In this document: piece after piece, positions 17,623 through 25,471 of the stretch
Numbering within the stretch: the stretch's first letter is position 1
Layout: the number at the start of each line of letters is the position of its first letter
Source: Flavobacteriales bacterium BRH_c54
Lineage (GTDB): Bacteria; Bacteroidota; Bacteroidia; Flavobacteriales_E; Vicingaceae
Direction of reading: 5' to 3'
DNA: 64,000 bases
Assembly: GCA_000961845.1 (NCBI GenBank)
Contig: LADZ01000009.1
Location: 1-64,000, forward strand
Made by a program: the position numbers and the translations under genes
The notes under the pieces: model-generated
Databases searched by the model: none
Told to the model about the DNA's origin: nothing
The model's input: only the letters and a program-made list of their open reading frames with translations

Positions 17623-18567
17623 TTATAACGCATAAGCAGGGCAGGTATGTGATTTCATTCCGCCACCTTCACCAATACCACCACCGGGGCATTGTCTAAA
17701 TCCTAACATAATTTCGTGGCTGTAGTTGCCATAAATTTTGTTGAGTGGAAAATCAAAAGCATAACCTATAGTAAGGGCGTCAAAAACTTTGAACTTAATT
17801 TGTGCAACAATGGCTTCTCCAGCTCTGTAGCCAATTCCCATGGTAAAATTTTGTCTATACACCCAAGCAATATTTAAATCTAATGCAGGAGGTCCCATAT
17901 TGTTCATTTTCAATAAAAAGGATTTAAAAACGGTCCAATTATTATGTACAGATTGATGTCCCATACCAATATAGTATTGGTTTACCTGTTTAGACTCTTG
18001 TCCGAGTTTAATGTTTTTAAAATAGGTTTGATTAATGGAAAAACTGTAATATACTTTGTTGTTGTACAATAAAATTCCGGGCATAATATCCGGGTAATGT
18101 AGTACAGAACCACCGGCATTATCTAACACAGGGTCAGGATTATTATTACCAAAAACATCTGTCATACTATACTGTTGAACACCTGCAAAAATTCCTGCTC
18201 CCAACGTAAGTTTTGGAAAAACTTTTTTATGATAGGCATATCCTAATTTAATGTAAGAACGGGTAGTAAGATGTAAGGCATCTTGCTCCACATAAAGTCC
18301 AATAGCATGAGTACCTTTATTGGGTTTGTAATGATTGCTTTTAAAAGGCATATGAGCACTTGCAAAATAGGTGCGTGGAGCATTATCGAAACCTACCCAT
18401 TGTAAACGAGTTCCTGCTTTAAAATCTAAACACTTGGCAGTACCTGCAAAAGCAGGGTTATGACCAAAATTGTTAAAGGTATATTGTGAGTATTGTGGAG
18501 CTTGCTGTCCAAAAAGTGTTTGAACAACCAACATAAAAATAGCTATGTAACTTACAATTTTAAACAT
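17623..18567 (-). CDS. PorP/SprF family T9SS outer-membrane protein
   Basis: 314 residues with signal peptide MFKIVSYIAIFMLVVQTLFG and a predicted outer-membrane beta-barrel. The opening QAPQYSQYTFNNFGHNPAFAG is the hallmark of the PorP/SprF family, and later PRTYFASAHMPF and YKPNKGTHAIGLYVEQD fit the same family. These proteins anchor or help secrete T9SS type B cargo. It starts 1 base after the stop of the cargo gene at 18569-19414, so the two are co-transcribed and probably act as a pair. Confidence 0.93.
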   Translation of the reverse strand: MFKIVSYIAIFMLVVQTLFGQQAPQYSQYTFNNFGHNPAFAGTAKCLDFKAGTRLQWVGFDNAPRTYFASAHMPFKSNHYKPNKGTHAIGLYVEQDALHLTTRSYIKLGYAYHKKVFPKLTLGAGIFAGVQQYSMTDVFGNNNPDPVLDNAGGSVLHYPDIMPGILLYNNKVYYSFSINQTYFKNIKLGQESKQVNQYYIGMGHQSVHNNWTVFKSFLLKMNNMGPPALDLNIAWVYRQNFTMGIGYRAGEAIVAQIKFKVFDALTIGYAFDFPLNKIYGNYSHEIMLGFRQCPGGGIGEGGGMKSHTCPAYAL

Positions 18568-18568
18568 A

Positions 18569-19414
18569 TTAACGCATTATAGAAACAGCTCCTTTAAACA
18601 CTTTTTCATCTCCAAATTCGGGAGTAATTTCTAAAATATAGTAAAAAGTAGAAACAGGTAAATCCCCACCTAAATATTTAGCATCCCAACCATCCCCATT
18701 TTTGTAATTTTCTTCATGGTAAACGCGCTGTCCCCAGCGGTCGAAAATATAGACTTTATTTTTTGGATACAATTCAATAAAACGAATAATCCAAGTATCG
18801 TTTGCTCCATCGCCATTAGGTGTAAAAACTTGTGCAGGTATAGGATCGGGACAATCAAAAGGTGTAATATCTACTTGTGTGGTATCTGTACAGCCATTAT
18901 TATCTGTAGTAATTAATGTGTAGCTGCCAATTGGTACACTGCTAAAAAATCCGGTAGAACTTTGTCCTACACCCACCAAGTCATGGTTGTAAGGAGCTTC
19001 ACCACCATCAGAAGAAACAGCTACATCAGCAACCGTTTGATTGCATTCTTTTATAATAGGAGTAGCTTCCGTAGTAATTATAGTTGTATTAATAAAAATA
19101 GAAGCAGAGTCGTTATCAGGAAAACAACCTGTTGAGGTATTCATATAAACGATAATGGTTTGGTTGTTAGCAGGGAGATTAATTGTAGAGCCATTTCCGG
19201 GAACAGTATCTCCATTAATTACCCACACATAAGTTGGGTTTACAGCTCCTGCTGAAGAATCTGCTGTTAGTTGAACAGGAGTGTTTTCACAAACAGGTCC
19301 GGAAGTTACATCAGGGTTACTGCTAATGGTAACATTAACAGGACACTGAGCTTTTACCATAAGTGAAGACAGGTAAAAAATAGTGGTAATTGTAAAGATA
19401 ATTAACTTATTCAT
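18569..19414 (-). CDS. T9SS type B sorting domain protein (PorP/SprF partner)
   Basis: 281-residue secreted protein: signal peptide MNKLIIFTITTIFYLSSLMV (cut near KAQ), an Ig/PKD-like middle (about 25-190) with several Cys, and a gliding-motility-associated C-terminal domain (about 195-281; FTPNGDGANDTWI, IFDRWGQRVY, ending KGAVSIMR). It is unusually short for the class, whose members often exceed 1000 residues; only two Ig-like modules fit. It is the first gene of a two-gene unit with PorP/SprF. Confidence 0.9.
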   Translation of the reverse strand: MNKLIIFTITTIFYLSSLMVKAQCPVNVTISSNPDVTSGPVCENTPVQLTADSSAGAVNPTYVWVINGDTVPGNGSTINLPANNQTIIVYMNTSTGCFPDNDSASIFINTTIITTEATPIIKECNQTVADVAVSSDGGEAPYNHDLVGVGQSSTGFFSSVPIGSYTLITTDNNGCTDTTQVDITPFDCPDPIPAQVFTPNGDGANDTWIIRFIELYPKNKVYIFDRWGQRVYHEENYKNGDGWDAKYLGGDLPVSTFYYILEITPEFGDEKVFKGAVSIMR

Positions 19415-19476
19415 TGCGGCTAAATTACAATTTATTTTGATTTGAAAGATGGGGTAATTAATAGATATTTAGCCTT

Positions 19477-20172
19477 TTATTGCATAGCAATAATACTTTC
19501 TCTAACAGCAGTTACAAAATCATTGATATTGTTTTTATCAAACTTACTGCTATCAATGGGTTTGCCAATGATTACGTTAACCTTTCCGGGAGTAATAGTA
19601 TTTGTTCCTGATTTCCAAACTTCATAAGTGCCTTTAATAGATACAGGAACAATGTCAACTCCTGCCTGAAGCGCTAAGTGAAATGCACCTTTTTTAAAAG
19701 ATTCAACCTTCCCTGTTTTGCTACGTGTACCTTCGGCAAAAAGTACAACTGATTTTCCTTCGCTGATTTTTTTCGCTGCTTTTGTTATGCTTTTCAAGGC
19801 TTTTTTCTTGTTTGTTCTATCAACAAAAATATGCCCTGCAACCCACATGTACCAACCTACAACGGGAGTCCAAATAAGTTCTTTTTTACCAATAAAATGT
19901 AAGTTTTTGGGGAGACTGTAACATAAACATCCAATATCTAAGTGAGAAAAATGGTTGGAAACAAAAATTACAGGCTTATCGGCAGGAACATTTTCTTTTC
20001 CACTAACAGAAATATCAATTCCTGCAATTTTCATTAAAACAGGTGCAAAAACTGTTCTGGCAACCATTAGAGGAAACTGTCTGTTTATCACAAAAGGAAT
20101 AAATAATGGAGCTATCAGCATTAGCGAGAACGTCCATATTATCATTAATGTTATTCGTAAATAGGAAATCAT
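19477..20172 (-). CDS. plsC: 1-acyl-sn-glycerol-3-phosphate acyltransferase
   Basis: 231-residue membrane-associated acyltransferase that makes phosphatidic acid. Motif I NHFSHLD gives His74-x4-Asp79; motif III FAEGTRSKTGKV (about 148-159) is intact. An N-terminal hydrophobic helix (about 7-30) anchors it to the inner membrane. Single gene; its neighbours are unrelated. Lipid A or ornithine-lipid acyltransferases share these motifs, so the exact acceptor is inferred. Confidence 0.88.
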   Translation of the reverse strand: MISYLRITLMIIWTFSLMLIAPLFIPFVINRQFPLMVARTVFAPVLMKIAGIDISVSGKENVPADKPVIFVSNHFSHLDIGCLCYSLPKNLHFIGKKELIWTPVVGWYMWVAGHIFVDRTNKKKALKSITKAAKKISEGKSVVLFAEGTRSKTGKVESFKKGAFHLALQAGVDIVPVSIKGTYEVWKSGTNTITPGKVNVIIGKPIDSSKFDKNNINDFVTAVRESIIAMQ

Positions 20173-20311
20173 TTTTAAGTGTAAACCTGTTTAGTTTTGA
20201 AAATCAATTATCTATATCCTTTTGTGATATTGAGTTGTATTAATTTTTAATTGACTTCAAAAATACCAAAATAGCTATAAATTACTATTGATAAAAGTGA
20301 TGATTTAACGA

Positions 20312-21886
20312 TTATTTTATAGTTATTTCATTATTAATTTGTTCGGCACATTTTTGTCCGTCAATTGCTGCAGAAACAATACCTCCGGCATAACCCGCAC
20401 CTTCACCGCAAGGGTATAAGCCTTTTATTTCAGGATGTTGTAGGGTTTCTTTATCTCGTGGAATTTTTACAGGAGAGGAAGTTCTGCTTTCCACAGCTAC
20501 TATAATAGCATCTCGTATTAAAAAACCTTTCATTTTGTTACCGAAATCTCTAAAACCTTGCTGTAGTCTTTCTGTAATTTGTTTAGGGAATAATTGGTGA
20601 ACAGCAGCAGAAGCAACTCCCGGTTTGTAAGAGCAATCGGGTAATGATGCTGAAATTTGGTTATCAATAAAATCTATTAAACGTTGAGCAGGAGCTATTT
20701 GTCCGAAATTGTTTTGCTCATTATTTTTACCTGCAACAAATGCTTTTCGCTCAATATTTTCTTGCAACTTTAATCCTGCCAATGCACCAAATTGCTCGTA
20801 AGGTTTTAAATCATTGGGTTCTACAGCTACTACAATTCCTGAATTAGCAAATGGATTGTTTCTTTTGGATGGCGACCAACCGTTGGTTACAATTTCTCCG
20901 GGAGCAGTAGCGCAGGGAGCTATAATTCCTCCAGGACACATACAAAAAGAAAATACACCTCGGTTTTTAACTTGAGTTACTAATTTATATGAAGCAGGAG
21001 GCAGGTATTCATTTCTCACATCACAATGGTATTGAATTTTATCAATTAACGCTTGTGGATGTTCCACTCGTACTCCAATAGCAAAAGGTTTAGCTTCCAA
21101 CTTAATTTTTTTCTTATCTAATAAATAAAAAATATCTCTTGCCGAATGTCCTGTTGCTAGAATTACATTAGCAGTTTCGATAATTGTGTCATTATTGATT
21201 TCAACACCTTTAATGGAATTGTTTTCTATCAGTAAATCGGTGAGTTTGCTCTCAAAATGAATTTCTCCACCATTTTCTATAATGGTATTTCTAATGGCTT
21301 CTACCACTTTTGGCAATTTGTTTGTGCCGATGTGTGGATGAGCATCAACTAGAATGTTTTCGTCAGCTCCGTGTTGAACTAAGAGTTGTAACACTTCTTT
21401 TACATCGCCTCTTTTAGTAGAACGAGTATAAAGTTTACCATCAGAAAAAGTTCCTGCACCGCCTTCGCCAAAACAATAATTCGATTCAGGATTTACAATT
21501 TGGTTTTTAGTGATATTGGCTAAATCTCTTCGTCTGTTTCTTAACGACTTACCTCTTTCTATTACTATAGGTTTGATGTTTTTTTCTAATAGTTTAAGAG
21601 CGGCAAACATTCCGGCAGGACCAAAACCTATCACTACAGCAGATTGATTACTTGTTATTGGTGTAAGTTTTTTTGCTTGAAAAAGAGTAGGCTTTTTATC
21701 AGTATAAATTTCAATTTTCAGGTTGAATTTTACTTGTTTTTTTCGGGCGTCTATAGAGCGTCTTACAATTTGAAATTCAAAACGCTCCAATTTAGTTTTA
21801 GAAGTTATAAGTTGCCTGATAAAAATATCACTAGAAGCTTCTTCGGGTGAAACACTAATTTCTAATATATAAGGCTCTTTTTGCAA
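20312..21886 (-). CDS. FAD-dependent oxidoreductase of the COG2509 type
   Basis: 524-residue soluble flavoprotein. N-terminal ~80 residues form a small alpha/beta domain; the FAD site GFGPAGMFAALKLLE begins near residue 87; GEGGAGTFSDGKLYTR (about 140-155) and the C-terminal GLYPCGEGAGYAGGIVSAA are hallmarks of this uncharacterised family. The start is TTG at 21886: no ATG or GTG lies close, and a near-consensus -7 box (CATCTTTG, minus strand, 21913-21920) is placed 27 bases upstream. Substrate is unknown. Confidence 0.88.
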   Translation of the reverse strand: MQKEPYILEISVSPEEASSDIFIRQLITSKTKLERFEFQIVRRSIDARKKQVKFNLKIEIYTDKKPTLFQAKKLTPITSNQSAVVIGFGPAGMFAALKLLEKNIKPIVIERGKSLRNRRRDLANITKNQIVNPESNYCFGEGGAGTFSDGKLYTRSTKRGDVKEVLQLLVQHGADENILVDAHPHIGTNKLPKVVEAIRNTIIENGGEIHFESKLTDLLIENNSIKGVEINNDTIIETANVILATGHSARDIFYLLDKKKIKLEAKPFAIGVRVEHPQALIDKIQYHCDVRNEYLPPASYKLVTQVKNRGVFSFCMCPGGIIAPCATAPGEIVTNGWSPSKRNNPFANSGIVVAVEPNDLKPYEQFGALAGLKLQENIERKAFVAGKNNEQNNFGQIAPAQRLIDFIDNQISASLPDCSYKPGVASAAVHQLFPKQITERLQQGFRDFGNKMKGFLIRDAIIVAVESRTSSPVKIPRDKETLQHPEIKGLYPCGEGAGYAGGIVSAAIDGQKCAEQINNEITIK

Positions 21887-22043
21887 AGTAAAAATGTTAG
21901 TAAAACAGATTGCAAAGATGCTTAACTTTTTTAGAATAATGAATGGGCTAAACTGTTTATAAAAAAAACTAGTAAAAATAGGTACATGATATAAAAAATA
22001 ACTTAAATTTATAACGGTAAAAATGTTTTAAATTAATTGAATT

Positions 22044-22436
22044 ATGAGTTTTAAAGAAAGTGATTATTTATGTCCGTCATGCAAGGGGCATTTAAATGTG
22101 GCAGATCAGTTAGTGTTTGCGACAAAGACCAATAGAAAACATAGTGGCTTGATTTTGTTAAGTCCTAAAATAGGGGAGTATAGTTATAAAACACACCCTA
22201 AATTTCAGTTGGAAAAAGGAGAGTTGGTAGAGTTTTATTGTCCGCTTTGTTTGGCTGATTTAACTGCGGAAAAACAAAAAGAGCATGCTATGATTAAAAT
22301 GATTAGCAACGAAGATAATGTAGAGTATGAGTTGTATTTTTCTAAAAAAGCAGGAAACAAAAGTACTTATGTAGTAGCTACCGATATTTTTGAAGCTTTT
22401 GGTGAGGATGCTATTGATTTTACGGAGTTTGTTTAA
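22044..22436 (+). CDS. Unknown protein with two CxxC pairs (zinc-ribbon-like)
   Basis: I do not recognise this 130-residue protein. Cys10-x2-Cys13 (CPSC) and Cys66-x2-Cys69 (CPLC) form a likely zinc-binding ribbon; between them is a basic, glycine-containing loop, and after them an acidic alpha/beta tail ending AIDFTEFV. There is no signal peptide or membrane segment, so it is cytoplasmic. It stands alone between a divergent FAD gene and a convergent SRPBCC gene, with a strong terminator downstream, so it has its own transcript. A role in nucleic-acid or protein binding is possible but not shown. Confidence 0.75.
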   Translation: MSFKESDYLCPSCKGHLNVADQLVFATKTNRKHSGLILLSPKIGEYSYKTHPKFQLEKGELVEFYCPLCLADLTAEKQKEHAMIKMISNEDNVEYELYFSKKAGNKSTYVVATDIFEAFGEDAIDFTEFV

Positions 22437-22460
22437 ATCATAGATAAATGATACCAAACA

Positions 22461-22494
22461 AAAAAACCACATGGATTTTCCATGTGGTTTTTTT
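22461..22494. terminator. Bidirectional terminator
   Basis: Perfect 15-bp stem (22461-22475 with 22479-22493) with TTT loop, A-run on the left and T-run on the right, between convergent genes ending at 22436 and 22518. Confidence 0.9.
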
Positions 22495-22517
22495 GTTTAC
22501 ATCTGATAAATTACATA

Positions 22518-23546
22518 TTACTCTGTAGGTTTGCTTTCAAAATAATAAATGTTAGTTAACCATTTGCTAGTATCTGCTTCTGTGGTTGGGTCGGTTATAT
22601 ATTCTTCCAACACAACATGCGACATTGGTAAATTATTATTTTTCAGGTATTCATCCATTGCCATGTGAGGCTTAGCAAGATTTTCATAATTGCCATAATA
22701 AGCAATTTTTAGGGCTTTACCGCCAAGCTTTACAGTAGTATAATTATCAAATTTAAAATTTTTATCGTCAGAGTTATAAGGAATGGCAGCAGCAACATCT
22801 GTCATTTGATTTTCTTCATCCCAATCGTAATAAATGGCACAAGGTTGTCCTGTTATTTGCACCTCTTTGTTTTGAGTTAGCATTCCGTACATTCCTCCAA
22901 AATGTTGACTAAAAAAAGTTTGCATATCATTAAAACTTATTTTTTCTCTGTGGGTCAAAAAAGTTTTTTCTTCAAATTGAACGGTTTCAATGGTATACTC
23001 TTTTTTTGCCGGCTTTTCGCTTTCCACAATTTCTTTCAACTTGGCTAAACCTTTTTCATAGTCTTTACCTACAGATTCAGTAATATCCATAAAAAGGCAC
23101 ATAATATTAAAAGGACGAGGCATTTTAGAATCAAAACCCCAAGTAACAGTGGTTTTTCCATCAGCTTCATTTAAAAGAAAGTAACCTTGAGCAAGACTTT
23201 CAAAAGGCTCTATAAAAGTAACGGTAGTTTCAATTTTATCGTCTGTAAAGGCAATTATTTCTTGTTTTCCTTTACCAACATCTTCATTTCCTTCCCAAAA
23301 GAAAGTAGTACCAACTGCTCCGTCTTCACCTTCCATCCATGTTTTTTGATTTGGATCTAATTCTGCCCATGGCGACCATTTTTGTGAATTTTCAAAATAA
23401 AGCAAGTGTTTATGAACAAGTTCTTTTTGAGCATTGATTTCTACAGAACGCTCTAATTTAATGTCTGTGGGAGCTACAAAAGTTAATACTATTACCGTTA
23501 AGATGAGTATTAAAACAATAATCCCGATAATTTTTAATGCTTTCAT
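22518..23546 (-). CDS. Membrane-anchored SRPBCC-GyrI-like fusion protein
   Basis: 342 residues: one N-terminal membrane helix (about 4-26), then an SRPBCC/polyketide-cyclase domain (about 32-180; SVEINAQKELVHKHLL, WSPWAELDP, TTFFWEGNED), a Lys/Glu linker, and a GyrI-like/AraC effector-binding domain (about 190-340; LKIAYYGNYENLAKPHMAMD). Both domains bind small hydrophobic molecules in known members. The topology suggests that the soluble part faces the periplasm (inference). A perfect -7 box (TACATTTG, 23571-23578 on this strand) lies 24 bases upstream. Ligand unknown. Confidence 0.85.
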   Translation of the reverse strand: MKALKIIGIIVLILILTVIVLTFVAPTDIKLERSVEINAQKELVHKHLLYFENSQKWSPWAELDPNQKTWMEGEDGAVGTTFFWEGNEDVGKGKQEIIAFTDDKIETTVTFIEPFESLAQGYFLLNEADGKTTVTWGFDSKMPRPFNIMCLFMDITESVGKDYEKGLAKLKEIVESEKPAKKEYTIETVQFEEKTFLTHREKISFNDMQTFFSQHFGGMYGMLTQNKEVQITGQPCAIYYDWDEENQMTDVAAAIPYNSDDKNFKFDNYTTVKLGGKALKIAYYGNYENLAKPHMAMDEYLKNNNLPMSHVVLEEYITDPTTEADTSKWLTNIYYFESKPTE

Positions 23547-23608
23547 ATTTGTTAGGTTTTAGGGTTTATGCAAATGTATAACAAATTTAAGTTTTGTCTA
23601 AATTTTTT

Positions 23609-24202
23609 TTAAATCAGCTTTTTATTGCCAAATTCTTTTTTAATTTCAGCATATCTCGGACAAGAAACTAAATGGTCATTTACCATTCCTACTGCTTGTA
23701 TGTGAGCATAAAGAGTAGTACTACCTAAGAACTTAAAACCTTTTTTTTTCATGGTTTTTGCTAATTCATCAGAAAGGATTGTTGTTGCAGGAACTTCTTT
23801 CAATGTTTTCCATTGATTTTGTATTTGTTTGCCATTTACAAAACTCCAAATAAATTGAGCAAAAGAGCCGTATTCTTTTTGGATATCTAGAAAAATCTTT
23901 GCATTGTTGATGGCAGCTTCAATTTTGGCTCTGTTTCTTATAATTCCTGCGTTTTGCAGTAACTCTTCTACTTTTTTGGAGTCGAATTGAGCTACCTTTT
24001 TCGGGTTGAAATCTGCAAAAGCTTGTCGGTAGTTTTCTCGTTTTTTTAATATGGTTGACCAGCTCAATCCGGCTTGAGCACTTTCTAATACTAAAAATTC
24101 AAATTGTTTGGTATCGTCTAAAACCGGCATACCCCATTCTTCATCATGGTAGTTGATGTATTGCTCAAAACTTAAACACCAAGGACATTTTTCTGTTTCC
24201 AT
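23609..24202 (-). CDS. tag: DNA-3-methyladenine glycosylase I
   Basis: 197-residue base-excision repair enzyme that removes 3-methyladenine. It has the Tag zinc site: Cys6 in KCPWC, His19 in NYHDEEWG, and the C-terminal His/Cys pair in NDHLVSC. The conserved ESAQAGLSWSTILKKRENYR segment (about 40-59) contains the substrate-pocket residues. Length is close to E. coli Tag (187). It is the last gene of the serC-led row and starts 9 bases after the DUF1697 stop. Confidence 0.95.
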   Translation of the reverse strand: METEKCPWCLSFEQYINYHDEEWGMPVLDDTKQFEFLVLESAQAGLSWSTILKKRENYRQAFADFNPKKVAQFDSKKVEELLQNAGIIRNRAKIEAAINNAKIFLDIQKEYGSFAQFIWSFVNGKQIQNQWKTLKEVPATTILSDELAKTMKKKGFKFLGSTTLYAHIQAVGMVNDHLVSCPRYAEIKKEFGNKKLI

Positions 24203-24211
24203 AATAAAATT

Positions 24212-24754
24212 TTAATTATTCATTAATTGATGTAATTTGGAGGTAGTATTCCAATTTCTTACAGTAATATTTTTATAAATGGGAAGTTGAATAAGTTTGC
24301 TTAAATAGCTTCTGTTGGTTTTTTCTATTAATCGTGTGAAATAGATGGCATGCGTTCCTGAGTAAGCTTTGTCTACTTCATTGTGTTGCGGAATGTCAGC
24401 AATAATTTCAGTAGCTTTAAGTGGAGTCTTTATAAATAAAACATCGTAGCGGTAGTTGTCTTTATCAGTACCAAAATTTGTAGGAATTTCCTCAACAACT
24501 TTATTCAATTGTTGATGTGTTATTACTACTACAACAGAGTTGTAATTAAATTGCTCGGATAAGGTTTTTTCAATGGTTTGGGTTAGTTGGTTGAGATCTT
24601 TGGTGTCGGATTTAAAAATTACATTTCCACTTTGAATGTACGTTTTTACATCAGTAAACCCCATTTTCTCAAAACAAGCTTTTAAGTCCACCATTTTGAT
24701 GATGTTATTGCCACCAACATTAATACCTCTGAGTAATGCTAAATATTTTGTCAT
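24212..24754 (-). CDS. DUF1697 family protein
   Basis: 180-residue cytoplasmic protein of the DUF1697 family, recognised by the opening YLALLRGINVGGNNIIKM and the following CFEKMGFTDVKTYIQSGNV (two family-defining segments, residues 4-50). No catalytic residues are known for the family. It lies 2 bases after yggS and 9 bases before tag, so it is translated with them. Confidence 0.9.
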   Translation of the reverse strand: MTKYLALLRGINVGGNNIIKMVDLKACFEKMGFTDVKTYIQSGNVIFKSDTKDLNQLTQTIEKTLSEQFNYNSVVVVITHQQLNKVVEEIPTNFGTDKDNYRYDVLFIKTPLKATEIIADIPQHNEVDKAYSGTHAIYFTRLIEKTNRSYLSKLIQLPIYKNITVRNWNTTSKLHQLMNN

Positions 24755-24756
24755 AA

Positions 24757-25416
24757 CTAATGGTAATTTCTTTCCCCAAAGATACTACTTCCTACCCGAA
24801 TCATAGTACTGCCTTCTTCAATGGCGATTTGGTAGTCTCCACTCATGCCCATGGATAGAGTTGAAAGTTGAAAGTATAAAGTTGAAAGTTTATCAAATAT
24901 TTTTTTTAGGCTTTTAAATTCTTTTCGGATTTGGTTTTCGTTATCGGTAAAGGTTGCCATGCCCATTAAACCAACAACTTTTATGTTTTTTAAATCTTGG
25001 AAGGCTTCACTTTTAATAAGTTCAATCACTTCTTTTTCATCAAAGCCAAATTTGGTATCTTCTTCAGCAATGTGGATTTGCAATAAACAATTGATTACTC
25101 TTTCGTTTTGAGCTGCTCGTTTATTAATTTCTTTTAGCAATTTAAAACTATCCACACCATGAATTAGGCTTACAAAAGGAGCAATATATTTTACTTTGTT
25201 GCTTTGTAAATGGCCTATCATGTGCCACTCAATATCTTTAGGTAAGCTTTCGTATTTTTCAGTTAGTTCTTGCACTTTGTTTTCTCCAAAAATTCGGTGC
25301 CCGGTTTGGTAAGCCTCCAAAATGGCTGTATTGGGTTTTGTTTTAGAAACCGCTACCAAGGTAACGTATTTAGGAATAGAAGCTTTTATTTGTTGTAGGT
25401 TTGCTGTAATATTCAT
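24757..25416 (-). CDS. YggS-family pyridoxal-phosphate homeostasis protein
   Basis: 219-residue PLP-binding protein of the YggS/PROSC family, which buffers PLP and affects amino-acid pools. Lys25 in VAVSKTKP is the PLP lysine; WHMIGHLQSNKVKYI and the C-terminal MGMSGDYQIAIEEGSTMIR are intact. Residues about 174-186 (KLSTLYFQLSTLS) are encoded by a tandem heptamer repeat and replace the usual loop before the SMGMS strand, so this stretch looks acquired. Context: serC, serA-like and DUF1015 upstream. Confidence 0.93.
   Translation of the reverse strand: MNITANLQQIKASIPKYVTLVAVSKTKPNTAILEAYQTGHRIFGENKVQELTEKYESLPKDIEWHMIGHLQSNKVKYIAPFVSLIHGVDSFKLLKEINKRAAQNERVINCLLQIHIAEEDTKFGFDEKEVIELIKSEAFQDLKNIKVVGLMGMATFTDNENQIRKEFKSLKKIFDKLSTLYFQLSTLSMGMSGDYQIAIEEGSTMIRVGSSIFGERNYH
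24859..24893. repeat. In-frame heptamer tandem repeat inside yggS
   Basis: Five consecutive 7-mers on the plus strand: AGTTGAA, AGTTGAA, AGTATAA, AGTTGAA, AGTTTAT. Because 7 is not a multiple of 3, gain or loss of a unit would shift the yggS frame. Confidence 0.75.
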
Positions 25417-25471
25417 GAAGCAAAGTTAGTTTTTCTGCTTGGTTGAAAAAAAATATGATTGAGATTAAGAC

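Noticed and set aside
23609-24754. tag plus DUF1697 as a DNA-defence pair
   Set aside because: Tag is a housekeeping repair enzyme and DUF1697 is widespread; no nuclease, helicase or other defence gene is near.
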